Positions 1 through 6,958 of a DNA stretch of 64,000 bases are shown here, piece after piece; within the stretch, counting starts at the first letter, position 1; the number at the start of each line of letters is the position of its first letter. The position numbers and the translations under genes were made by a program. The notes under the pieces are model-generated. The model was given only the letters and a program-made list of their open reading frames with translations, ran no database searches and was not told where the DNA came from. The DNA is from Psychroflexus curvus (GTDB taxonomy: Bacteria > Bacteroidota > Bacteroidia > Flavobacteriales > Flavobacteriaceae), in contig NZ_JAIQZF010000001.1 in the NCBI RefSeq assembly GCF_020164585.1, positions 62,001 to 126,000 of the forward strand. The letters run 5' to 3'.

Positions 1-2
1 AA

Positions 3-1565
3 GCAGCAGTTGACGCTGGGGTAGGAACTGTAATGGCTTCATTTAATGAAGTAGATGGTGTTCCTGCAACTGGTAATAAGTGGTTGATGACTAAAGTTTT
101 ACGAGAAGAATGGGGTTTTGATGGCTTTGTGGTTAGTGATTATACTGGGGTGAGCGAAATGATCGCACACGGTATGGGTGATTTGCAGGATGTATCCGCT
201 TTGGCTTTGAATGCAGGTGTTGAAATGGATATGGTAAGTGAGGGTTTTTTGACTACACTTAAAAAATCTGTGGAAGAAGGAAAGGTGTCAGAAGAGACCA
301 TTAATAATGCCTGTAGGCTTATTTTAAAAGCAAAATATCAATTAGGCTTGTTTGATGATCCTTACAAATACATGGATGAAGAACGAGCTTCCAAAGAATT
401 ATTTTCGGATGAAAATAGAGCGGTTGCCAGAAAAGCAGCTTCTGAATCGATGGTTTTGCTTAAAAATGATGGAGAGGCTTTGCCGGTTAATAAAAATGCT
501 AAAATTGCTTTAATCGGACCTTTAGCAAACAATAAAGAAAATATGGTGGGCACTTGGAGTGTAAGTGCTGATATTATGAAATCAGTGTCCATTTATGAAG
601 GTATAAAAGAAGTATCGGAAAACCCGGATAACATTCAGTATGCAAAAGGCTCCAACTTGGTAGAGGATGCGGATTTGGAAGAGCTAATTGGGATGCATGG
701 CAAAAACACCTACCGAGATGACAGACCTGAAGCTGAAATGATCAATGAAGCAGTTGAGTTGGCGAATGAGTCTGATGTAGTTGTAGCCATACTGGGAGAG
801 GCTTCCGAAAGTTCGGGTGAAAGTTCTAGTAGAACAGATATCAGCATTCCAGATAATCAAGTTCGCTTATTAAAAGCTTTAAAAGGAACAGGTAAAAAGG
901 TAGTGGTAGTTTTATTGAGCGGTAGGCCTTTAGTTCTAGGAGAAATTCTTCCACATTCTGATGCTATTTTGAATGCATGGTTTCCGGGCTCTGAAGCTGG
1001 TCTGGCATTAGCTGATGTCTTGTATGGTGATGTAAATCCATCTGGTAAACTAACGATGACCTATCCGCAAAATGTTGGGCAAATTCCAATCTATTATAGC
1101 CATAAAAATACTGGAAGACCGCTGGAAGGTGAATGGTTTCAAAAGTTTAAATCCAATTATCTGGATGTGACCAATGAGCCGCAATTTCCTTTTGGTTTTG
1201 GTTTAAGTTACACGCAGTTTAAATACGATAATCTAAAACTCAGTTCTGACAGCTTAAGTGAAGACGGCACTATCAATGTAACAGTTGAAGTTTCAAATAT
1301 TGGAGAAAGAACAGGGAAAGAAGTGGTGCAATTATATATGAGAGATTTAGTTGCAACTATTACTCGCCCTGTTAAAGAACTGATAGGCTTTGAGAAAATA
1401 GAATTGAAAGCAGGAGAGACCAAAACAGTTGAATTTTCAATTAGTGAAAAAGACCTAGCATTTTACCATCAGGACATGAGTTTTTATGCAGAGCCAGGGG
1501 ATTTTAAAGTTTTTGTAGGTTCAAGTTCTGAAAAAGTGCTCGAATCCAATTTTGAATTAAAATGA
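3..1565 (+). CDS. bglX: Beta-glucosidase, glycoside hydrolase family 3 (5' end outside window)
   Basis: C-terminal part of a GH3 beta-glucosidase; the reading frame is open from base 3, before the first visible Met at 33, so the gene starts upstream of the window. The end of the TIM barrel carries the SDYTG segment, whose Asp (residue 36 counted from the Met at 33) is at the GH3 nucleophile position. The second (alpha/beta sandwich) domain follows, with the SGESSSRTD segment typical of BglX-type enzymes, then a fibronectin-III-like C-terminal domain after about residue 400 (FPFGFGLSYT onward). The family removes terminal beta-linked glucose from oligosaccharides, usually in the periplasm of Bacteroidota. 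It is followed after 9 bp by a GH2 fragment, suggesting a former polysaccharide-utilisation operon. The exact substrate cannot be read from sequence. Confidence 0.93.
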   Translation, partial: AAVDAGVGTVMASFNEVDGVPATGNKWLMTKVLREEWGFDGFVVSDYTGVSEMIAHGMGDLQDVSALALNAGVEMDMVSEGFLTTLKKSVEEGKVSEETINNACRLILKAKYQLGLFDDPYKYMDEERASKELFSDENRAVARKAASESMVLLKNDGEALPVNKNAKIALIGPLANNKENMVGTWSVSADIMKSVSIYEGIKEVSENPDNIQYAKGSNLVEDADLEELIGMHGKNTYRDDRPEAEMINEAVELANESDVVVAILGEASESSGESSSRTDISIPDNQVRLLKALKGTGKKVVVVLLSGRPLVLGEILPHSDAILNAWFPGSEAGLALADVLYGDVNPSGKLTMTYPQNVGQIPIYYSHKNTGRPLEGEWFQKFKSNYLDVTNEPQFPFGFGLSYTQFKYDNLKLSSDSLSEDGTINVTVEVSNIGERTGKEVVQLYMRDLVATITRPVKELIGFEKIELKAGETKTVEFSISEKDLAFYHQDMSFYAEPGDFKVFVGSSSEKVLESNFELK

Positions 1566-1574
1566 TGTAGTACT

Positions 1575-1960
1575 ATGCGATTATTTGCCACCTTATTTTT
1601 TCTAATAGCTTTTTCTTCATTTTCGCAAGATGAGGGAAGATCTATGAAAACGATCAATAGCAATTGGTCATTTAAATTAGGAAAAAAATCAGATAAGGTA
1701 GATTGGCAGAGAATCAATTTACCGCATTCCTGGAATAAAACAGATCCATTTGATGAGGAAAAAGACTATTATCGAGGCATAGGCAGGTACAAGCGAAAGT
1801 TGGAAATTGATAAATCCGACAACAGAAAGTGGTTCCTACATTTTGAAGGTGTAAATCAAATAGCGAAGTTTATGTAAATGGAGAATTTGCTGGAAAGCAT
1901 ATTGGAGGATATACCTGGAAAGTATTCAGACTGGAAAAAAGATATGTTTGGAAATCGTGA
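1575..1960 (+). pseudogene. Broken N-terminus of a GH2 beta-galactosidase-like gene
   Basis: The reading frame from ATG 1575 encodes a signal peptide (LFATLFFLIAFSSFSQ) and the start of a GH2 jelly-roll domain (NLPHSWNKTDPF, YYRGIGRYKR, HFEGVNQIA). It stops at 1877, but the next frame continues the same domain (EVYVNGEFAGKHIGGYT) from about 1865, so one base is missing in the codon at 1863-1865. The homology ends near 1915, and the shifted frame stops at 1958-1960. GH2 enzymes are usually 800-1000 residues, so only about a tenth remains and both catalytic Glu residues are absent. This is a dead gene. It directly follows the GH3 gene with no room for a promoter, consistent with an old shared operon cut by a deletion or recombination whose junction lies near 1905-1920. 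Confidence 0.82.
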
Positions 1961-2410
1961 ATATGAACCTTCTTATTTTAAAGATACTAACCGATTAAGC
2001 GTTGTTGAAGTATATAATCAAGTCTTAGAGTACTTATTAAAAAATAACATTTCAAATTACAAAAAAGGAGGTTCATCTAAAATTAATTATTTAGAAAATA
2101 GTTCTTCTAAATTTCACACAAAGGGTATTTTAGAAGGAGGTAAGACTTCGAGTTATATTTTCAATGACGAATGGATAGCAAAATATAATATTAAAACTTA
2201 TTATCATAGTATAATAATAAAAAAATCTAAGTATGATGAAATACTTTATAGAAATTTAGGGAAGCTTACAAATTTGATTATCAAAATCGGATAGATGAAT
2301 TTAATTACGAATATAGAACGGATAAGGCAGGCTTCCCATTCCTTAAGAACCTCGAACATATCTATTTTCAGATTCCTTATTTTTCAGATAAATGGAGAAA
2401 TTTAAAGTAG
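1878..2410 (+). pseudogene. Frameshifted remnant of an unrecognised protein next to ssrA
   Basis: A frame open from 1878 to 2294 encodes a hydrophilic Lys/Asn/Tyr-rich protein that I do not recognise. The first 15 or so residues overlap the GH2 remnant in another frame and are probably not native; protein-like sequence begins around GKYSDWKKDMFGNREYEPSY. Near 2250-2256 the coding signal passes to the next frame (FREAYKFDYQNRIDEF, then KAGFPFLKNLEHIYFQIPYF) and runs to TAG at 2408-2410. A single missing base in the run GAAATTT at 2251-2257 explains this. The segment is visibly more AT-rich than its neighbours, which suggests foreign origin. It could be a recent pseudogene or contain a sequencing error. 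Confidence 0.5.
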
Positions 2411-2457
2411 AATATTCCAATTCTAAGTAAAAGAAATCTTGAAACTATTTTGTAAAA

Positions 2458-2481
2458 ATTGTCACCTAAATTGTCACCTAA
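2458..2481. repeat. Exact 12-bp tandem duplication at the ssrA 3' flank
   Basis: ATTGTCACCTAA occurs twice back to back (2458-2469 and 2470-2481), 10 bp before the hairpin that ends ssrA. The 3' ends of tmRNA genes are well-known integrase targets, and short direct repeats at such sites can be arm sites or excision scars. No integrase gene is present, so this role is only inferred. Confidence 0.45.
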
Positions 2482-2490
2482 AAAACAAAA

Positions 2491-2521
2491 CCCCCATATA
2501 CACTGGGTATATGGGGGTTTT
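2491..2521 (-). terminator. Rho-independent terminator of ssrA (possibly bidirectional)
   Basis: Perfect 11-bp stem (CCCCCATATAC at 2491-2501 with GTATATGGGGG at 2507-2517) and a 5-nt loop. It is flanked by AAAA on the left and TTTT on the right, so each strand has a short U run. It lies immediately beyond the 3' end of the tmRNA on the minus strand. Confidence 0.85.
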
Positions 2522-2524
2522 CTG

Positions 2525-2923
2525 TGGAGTCGGGGAGACTCGAACTCCCGTCCAAACAAGCAATTCAATAGTTTTCTACACGCTTAGTTTTCTCTTGGAT
2601 TTTCGAGACAAAGCTGGCTGAAAACCACCTACTTTGTCCTTATCCTCGATTAAGTTTTACCAAAGCATCAAGGCCCTGCTCTGGCTATATTTACTTTACC
2701 GGTGCCTCGTGTGCAAACGCCGTAAATCAAGGCTTTTGCGAGACATCTTAGCTCCCAACCTTGTTGGGATTAAGCATATCCTACTGTGATTCGGATTATG
2801 CAGCCAAGGCGTAGTTATCTTCGCCGTTTAAAAAAGTGTGAAATATGAGATTTACGAGCTATATCCCAGCGCTCGGCGTGCTTACCATTCAATTGGTCTT
2901 GCTGTCAAAACCAAATCGACCCC
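2525..2923 (-). ncRNA. ssrA: Transfer-messenger RNA (tmRNA)
   Basis: Read on the minus strand, the RNA starts GGGGTCG (2923-2917) and ends CGACTCC plus discriminator A (2532-2525). These pair to form the 7-bp acceptor stem, with one G-U pair. The 3' T-arm GGACGGGAGTTCGAGTCTCC and the 5' D-loop-like GATTTGGTTTTGACAGCAAG are hallmarks of tmRNA. The resume frame GGC GAA GAT AAC TAC GCC TTG GCT GCA TAA (2825-2796) encodes the tag GEDNYALAA, added after the charged alanine. The next genomic bases after the discriminator are CAG, so CCA is not encoded. The function is rescue of stalled ribosomes together with SmpB, marking nascent chains for proteolysis. The 399-nt length is normal for Bacteroidota. 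Confidence 0.95.
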
Positions 2924-3081
2924 AATTAAATAAGTGAAGCTGTATAATAGCTATCACGTCAATGAACATGTTTTGTCCCCAAAGCTTTGGGACTAACGTG
3001 GAATTGTCATTAACTTAAAGTTTCCGAACAAATACCAGCGTTTCGTTTCCAAAACAGGAATGCAAAAATAGATATTAATCC

Positions 3082-3089
3082 TATATTTG
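3082..3089 (+). promoter_or_regulatory. Candidate -7 promoter element (TATATTTG)
   Basis: Matches the Bacteroidota -7 consensus TAnnTTTG and lies 28 bp before the ATG of the dehydrogenase gene. No clear TTG at the expected -33 distance was seen, so this is a sequence match only. Confidence 0.45.
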
Positions 3090-3117
3090 AACCAAAAATC
3101 ATCTTAAAATAATCAAT

Positions 3118-4323
3118 ATGAAAATAGGACTTATTAAAGAGCGAAAAACTCCTCCAGATCGTCGAGTTGTGTTTACACCACAAAAAGCTAAAGAAGTCCA
3201 AATGCAGTTTGAAGGTTTACAATTCGTTGTGGAGCCGTCAGACATACGCATATTTTCAGATAAAGCCTATGCCAAATATGGTTTAAACCTCGAAAGCGAT
3301 TTGTCCAGTTGCGACGTTTTACTTGGGGTTAAGGAAGTACCAATAGAAACCCTTATCCCGAGTGCATCCTATTTCTTTTTTTCACATACCATTAAAAAGC
3401 AACCTTATAACAGAGACTTGCTCAAAGCGATTTTGGAAAAAAATATTCAGCTTTACGATCACGAAGTCGTTACGGATAGTAGAGGAAACCGGCTTATTGG
3501 TTTTGGTCGTTATGCCGGATTGGTAGGGGCATACAATGGGTTTAGAGCTCTGGGACTTAGAGATCAGCTTTTTAGTCTATCTAAGGTCGATGATCTTGCA
3601 GACCTGGAGGCGCTAAAAAAAGAATTGGACACTATTGAAGTGCCAGATCTTAAAATTTGTCTTTCTGGATTAGGAAAGGTGGCTAGAGGAGCCAAAGAAA
3701 TTTTAGACTATCTCAATATTAAACAGGTTGGAGTAGAGGAGTATGTTTCAAATTCCTTTCAAGAACCCGTTTATACCATTATCGATGTGTTGGATTATAA
3801 CAAGAGAAAAGATGGCAAACCAGGTAAGGTTTCAGAATTTTTTCTAGATCCTACACCTTACAAATCTGATTTCATGCGCTTTGCTAAAGTTACCGATTTC
3901 TTTATTGCCGGACATTTCTACGGCGACAATGCGCCTTATTTGTTTACGAGAGAAAATGCCAGGCATCCTGACTTTAAGATCAATCTTGTGGCCGATATCA
4001 GCTGCGATGTTGATGGACCAGTAGCATCCACCATAAGACCTTCTACAATTGCAGATCCTTTTTATGGCTATGATCCTCAAACTGAATCTGAAGTCGATTT
4101 TGATACCAAAGGTGCCATTACTGTAATGGCCGTTGATAATCTCCCCTGTGAATTGCCCAAAGACGCCAGTGAAGGATTCGGAGAGATGTTTGCAAAGCAT
4201 GTGATGCCTGCCTTTTTTAATAATGATTTAGATGGAATTCTAGAACGAGCCCGTATGACTAAAGATGGGAAACTAACCCCTAGATATGCGTATTTACAAG
4301 ATTTTGTAGATGGAAAAGAATAG
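3118..4323 (+). CDS. Saccharopine dehydrogenase-like NAD-dependent oxidoreductase (AlaDH/PNT family)
   Basis: 401 residues. The N-terminal half has the AlaDH/PNT N-domain pattern (IGLIKERKTPPDRRVVFTP), and the middle carries a Rossmann segment (LKICLSGLGKVARGAKEIL, about residues 178-196). The C-terminal part has the LYS1-type block ADISCDVDGPVASTIRPSTI followed by MAVDNLPCELPKDASEGFG. The family includes lysine-forming saccharopine dehydrogenase and alanine dehydrogenase; the LYS1-like block favours the former, that is reversible cleavage of saccharopine to lysine and 2-oxoglutarate with NAD. It stands alone, divergent from ssrA, and its partner enzyme is not in the window, so the physiological substrate is an inference. 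The protein is cytoplasmic, with no signal peptide. Confidence 0.8.
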   Translation: MKIGLIKERKTPPDRRVVFTPQKAKEVQMQFEGLQFVVEPSDIRIFSDKAYAKYGLNLESDLSSCDVLLGVKEVPIETLIPSASYFFFSHTIKKQPYNRDLLKAILEKNIQLYDHEVVTDSRGNRLIGFGRYAGLVGAYNGFRALGLRDQLFSLSKVDDLADLEALKKELDTIEVPDLKICLSGLGKVARGAKEILDYLNIKQVGVEEYVSNSFQEPVYTIIDVLDYNKRKDGKPGKVSEFFLDPTPYKSDFMRFAKVTDFFIAGHFYGDNAPYLFTRENARHPDFKINLVADISCDVDGPVASTIRPSTIADPFYGYDPQTESEVDFDTKGAITVMAVDNLPCELPKDASEGFGEMFAKHVMPAFFNNDLDGILERARMTKDGKLTPRYAYLQDFVDGKE

Positions 4324-4361
4324 TTTTCGCTATTTGTTTTTTTAAATTTAAAAACTCAAAC

Positions 4362-4679
4362 TTAATCTGCCAATTCTAAAGATGCTCTTGGAACGTCCAA
4401 AAATTCCTGATAACACCAACTATTAGGGCAATCTTCGTTTAGTTCGGTATGTTCAGCTATCCTTAAGGTAATGGTTTCACCACCTTCATCCCTTCCATCA
4501 TAAACTTCTCCAATTTCAAAAGTTCTTTCCATTGTACCAACAACTCCACCAACTGTTACAGTGGCAGTATATTCAGTTACAAATTCAAATTTAGTCAGAG
4601 AATTTTCGTCATCAGAGCTACAAGAAATGACTCCTAAGGACAGCACCAAAAAAACGAATAATCTTTTCATTCTTTTCAT
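4362..4679 (-). CDS. Small hypothetical lipoprotein
   Basis: 105 residues with a type II signal peptide: KRLFVFLVLSLGVISC, Cys 20 followed by SSDDE, the acidic run often linked with surface export of Bacteroidota lipoproteins. The mature part (about 85 residues) contains four further Cys-related features: CPNSWC near the end gives a close cysteine pair, and the rest looks beta-rich (TATVTVGGVVGTMERTFEIG). I do not recognise the family. An alternative start is the Met at residue 4. It converges with the upstream dehydrogenase gene, and its upstream side is occupied by a period-7 repeat region. Confidence 0.72.
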   Translation of the reverse strand: MKRMKRLFVFLVLSLGVISCSSDDENSLTKFEFVTEYTATVTVGGVVGTMERTFEIGEVYDGRDEGGETITLRIAEHTELNEDCPNSWCYQEFLDVPRASLELAD

Positions 4680-4716
4680 TGCTTTAATTTTTAGTAAATC
4701 ACATTTTTTTAATCTT

Positions 4717-4873
4717 GACTACTGACTACTGACTACTAACTACTGATTTTTGCCTATTGCCTATTGCCTATTGCCTATTGCCTCGTTACTCGTTATTCTT
4801 TGCTCCTTGTTATTTTCTCTTTTCAAGATTCGTGGCTCAATTAAGTCTAACATCTAATATCTATCGTCTAAAA
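4717..4873. repeat. Three blocks of degenerate 7-bp tandem repeats
   Basis: Block 1 (4717-4746) is GACTACT three times, then AACTACT. Block 2 (4751-4783) is TGCCTAT four times, then TGCCT. Block 3 (4846-4873) is TCTAACA, TCTAATA, TCTATCG, TCTAAAA. The sequences differ, but all three have period 7. Block 3 ends just before the stop codon of the nitroreductase gene. The 196-bp gap holds no ORF or hairpin that I can support. Period-7 intergenic arrays are known in several bacterial groups, and replication slippage is the usual explanation. Confidence 0.8.
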
Positions 4874-4875
4874 TT

Positions 4876-5505
4876 CTAATACTCAATAATCGTTTCCTCC
4901 AGAGGACGTCTTACTTTTTTAAAGTCGGCGAATTTATCATCTTTGGCACGGTAACCTACAGGCAAAACAATAGATGTTGAGATTCCTTTTTCTTTTAGAT
5001 TCAGTACATCATCATAAGCTTCTCCTACAAAACCTTCCATGGGGCAGGAGTCAATCTTTTCTGCAGCACAAACGGTTAACAAATTCCCTAAAGCTAAGTA
5101 GGCCTGATTTTTTCCCCACTCTTCAATGTTCTGATTACTTCTTTTGCCAAAGTCTTTAATCAAAAAATCTCTGAAGGGATTAATGATCTCATCCTTTGCA
5201 TTTCTGATTTCTTTTTGTAATTCAAAAATAGCTCTGATAAATTTTTCATCTACCGTATTTTCAATGCAAATCACCAAAACATGTGAAGCGGTTTTGACTT
5301 GGATTTGGTTATAACTATGCTCAAACAATTTATTTTTAAGCTCTTGATTTTTTACAATGACTAACCTTAATGGCTGTAGTCCGTAGGAAGTAGGAGTCAA
5401 ATTAAAAGCCTTTTTTAAAAGCTCAATTTTATCAGAGTCTATGGTTTTGGATTCATCAAATTTCTTTGTCGCATATCTCCATTCTAAGGCATCAATCATA
5501 TTCAA
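4876..5505 (-). CDS. NAD(P)H-dependent nitroreductase family protein
   Basis: 209 residues, the usual size for NfsB/FRase I-type flavoproteins. The N-terminus (ALEWRYATKKFD, then LTPTSYGLQPLRLVIVKN at about residues 36-53) carries the FMN-contacting Arg and the Ser/Tyr-Gly-x-Gln-Pro segment. Further flavin-site features follow (GKNQAYLALGNLLTVCAAEKIDSCPMEGF, here only described, about residues 130-158) and a C-terminal VLPVGYRAKDDKFADFKKVRR block. These homodimeric FMN enzymes reduce quinones, nitroaromatics or flavins using NAD(P)H in the cytoplasm; the true substrate is not evident. The ATG lies right at the border with an upstream intergenic region of about 77 bp. No signal peptide. Confidence 0.88.
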   Translation of the reverse strand: MNMIDALEWRYATKKFDESKTIDSDKIELLKKAFNLTPTSYGLQPLRLVIVKNQELKNKLFEHSYNQIQVKTASHVLVICIENTVDEKFIRAIFELQKEIRNAKDEIINPFRDFLIKDFGKRSNQNIEEWGKNQAYLALGNLLTVCAAEKIDSCPMEGFVGEAYDDVLNLKEKGISTSIVLPVGYRAKDDKFADFKKVRRPLEETIIEY

Positions 5506-5582
5506 ATTATTTTTTGCAAATATAGAATTATGATTCTCACATTGTTTAACTTACGAAATAATTAACTCAACTTTTGTTAAAA

Positions 5583-5867
5583 CTAGGTAGAGATGATTTC
5601 TTCGATCTTTTCTGCTAGTTTAAAATCTTTATCCGTCACGCCTTCAGCATCGTGAGTTGATAATGAGATTTCAAGTGTATTATAAACATTATACCATTGT
5701 GGATGATGCTGTTGAGCTTCAGCCTCAAAAGCAATTCTCGTCATAGCGGCAAATGCTTCTTTGAAGTTCTCAAATTCTAAAGTAGTATGAATTGCATTCT
5801 CATTGAATGACCAGCCTTCAAATTTTTCTAATCTTGATTTTATTTCTTCGTCTTGTAGTGGTCTCAT
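5583..5867 (-). CDS. phhB: 4a-hydroxytetrahydrobiopterin dehydratase
   Basis: 94 residues, matching the pterin-4a-carbinolamine dehydratase family in length and motifs. The signature QQHHPQWYNVYNTLEI (His 54, His 55, Pro 56, Trp 58) and the later STHDAEGVTDKD (His 72) supply the active-site histidines. The enzyme dehydrates the 4a-carbinolamine formed by aromatic amino-acid hydroxylases, regenerating the pterin cofactor. No phenylalanine hydroxylase gene lies in the window. It follows the nitroreductase on the same strand with a 77-bp gap that probably separates the transcripts. Confidence 0.93.
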   Translation of the reverse strand: MRPLQDEEIKSRLEKFEGWSFNENAIHTTLEFENFKEAFAAMTRIAFEAEAQQHHPQWYNVYNTLEISLSTHDAEGVTDKDFKLAEKIEEIIST

Positions 5868-5920
5868 ATCTTTTTTATTTTAGCCTCAATTTACAATTTT
5901 GAAAGTAAACTAATTTAAGT

Positions 5921-6727
5921 TTATGAAAGTTTTACGGAGCTTTGTACAACTTCATCAATGCTGATTTGAAAATTTTTGGGCAATATGTTGTCTTTTGGAA
6001 TCACAGCGATATAACGGTCTTCATTGGAATTATAAACATTCTTAGAAATAGGATTCTCCAACTCTAATCCTTTTAATATTTCATACACTAACTCTTTATG
6101 ATGAATCAAATCTTTGCTGCCTAGATGATAAACCCCTTCCAGTTCTCTGTTGATGATGTAATGGATTTGTTGGGCGAATTTATCGTGCGTAGTTACGTTC
6201 ATCACTACATTTGGAAAGACTTCAATAGGTTCTTTTAAATCGTGCAGAATCTTTAATTCTTTTACTCTGGGAGAATTATGTCCGTAAATCATCGGAAGTC
6301 TCACTATATTATAAAGAGAGTTGGGTAACCTTAGTAATGCATTTTCAATCCTGATTTTAAATCTACCGTACACACTCTCAGAAAGTGTTTTGTCATATTC
6401 ATAGGACGGGTAATTGGTAAATACATCAAACACGTTAGCAGAGGAGATAAAAATCAATTTCTTCTGAAACTTTATCAAATAGTCAATGATTTCAAAATGA
6501 GCATGCGTTTGTGCAGAAAAATCTCCTCGGATAGCCGAAATGATAAGGTCTGGAGCCAGCTCGTTCAACAAAAGACTGATGGTTTCGGTTTCTGCATCCC
6601 ATTGAAACATGCGTTTATTTTGATCTAAAATCACATTATCTCTTGCATAGGTGCCATAGACATCATAATAAGGAGAGAGTTCTTTGTAAAGAACATTTCC
6701 TAAAAAGCCACTGGCGCCAAGAATCAA
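5921..6727 (-). CDS. RmlD-like NAD-dependent sugar epimerase/reductase (start codon abnormal)
   Basis: Short-chain dehydrogenase of the extended RmlD/epimerase type: GASGFLGN nucleotide-binding motif at the N-terminus, ISSANVFDV (equivalent of the SSxxVF strand), catalytic Tyr in a YEYDKTLSESVYGRFK segment (YxxxK-like), and VRLPMIYGH. The family modifies NDP-sugars such as dTDP-4-dehydrorhamnose. The 5' end is odd. No ATG or GTG lies in frame between the upstream stop (6803-6805) and the motif. TTG at 6727-6725 is the only conventional start, but the sequence ACG AAA AAA ATA just upstream (6739) reads TKKILILGASG, exactly where relatives have MKKILILGASG. Either ACG is used, the start was mutated, or there is a base error. 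Function is inferred from fold only. Confidence 0.78.
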   Translation of the reverse strand: MILGASGFLGNVLYKELSPYYDVYGTYARDNVILDQNKRMFQWDAETETISLLLNELAPDLIISAIRGDFSAQTHAHFEIIDYLIKFQKKLIFISSANVFDVFTNYPSYEYDKTLSESVYGRFKIRIENALLRLPNSLYNIVRLPMIYGHNSPRVKELKILHDLKEPIEVFPNVVMNVTTHDKFAQQIHYIINRELEGVYHLGSKDLIHHKELVYEILKGLELENPISKNVYNSNEDRYIAVIPKDNILPKNFQISIDEVVQSSVKLS

Positions 6728-6777
6728 TATTTTTTTCGTGTGTTTGATATTGCTTGTTTCTTTTAAGTATTTTATGT

Positions 6778-6862
6778 TGTCACTTCGAGCGCAGCCAAGA
6801 AGTCATCAGGTCTCGACTTTAACCTGTCCTGAGTGAAGCCGAAAGGCTCGATCAGACAGGTT
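6778..6862. repeat. REP-like dispersed repeat with inverted arms
   Basis: The segment TGTCACTTCGAGCGCAG near the start and a later inverted pair AACCTGTC (6821-6828) / GACAGGTT (6855-6862) give a folded element of about 85 bp. TTCGAGCGCAG-type elements are common, apparently mobile-passive repeats in Flavobacteriaceae. It overlaps the 5' side of the RmlD-like gene, where it may have affected the promoter or start. Confidence 0.55.
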
Positions 6863-6905
6863 ACACTTTATACACTTAGTTACTGACTATCAATTTTTCT
6901 AAATG

Positions 6906-6940
6906 AATTGAGCCATTTCTAAACTAGAAATGGCTCAATT
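6906..6940 (-). terminator. Hairpin terminator downstream of gcvT
   Basis: Perfect 15-bp stem (AATTGAGCCATTTCT, 6906-6920, with its complement at 6926-6940) and loop AAACT. It lies 19 bp past the gcvT stop. The U tract is modest on both strands, so termination may be only partial. Confidence 0.78.
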
Positions 6941-6958
6941 TTCTAGCTTATTATAAAG

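Noticed and set aside
2377-2621. Short ORFs on both strands over the ssrA 3' end
   Set aside because: They run through the tmRNA and its terminator; composition comes from the RNA gene, not protein coding.
3844-4200. 118-aa antisense ORF inside the dehydrogenase gene
   Set aside because: It is fully opposite conserved motifs of the real gene and has no recognisable sequence.
4717-4873. CRISPR-like repeat array
   Set aside because: Repeats are 7 bp, contiguous and without unique spacers; no cas genes nearby.
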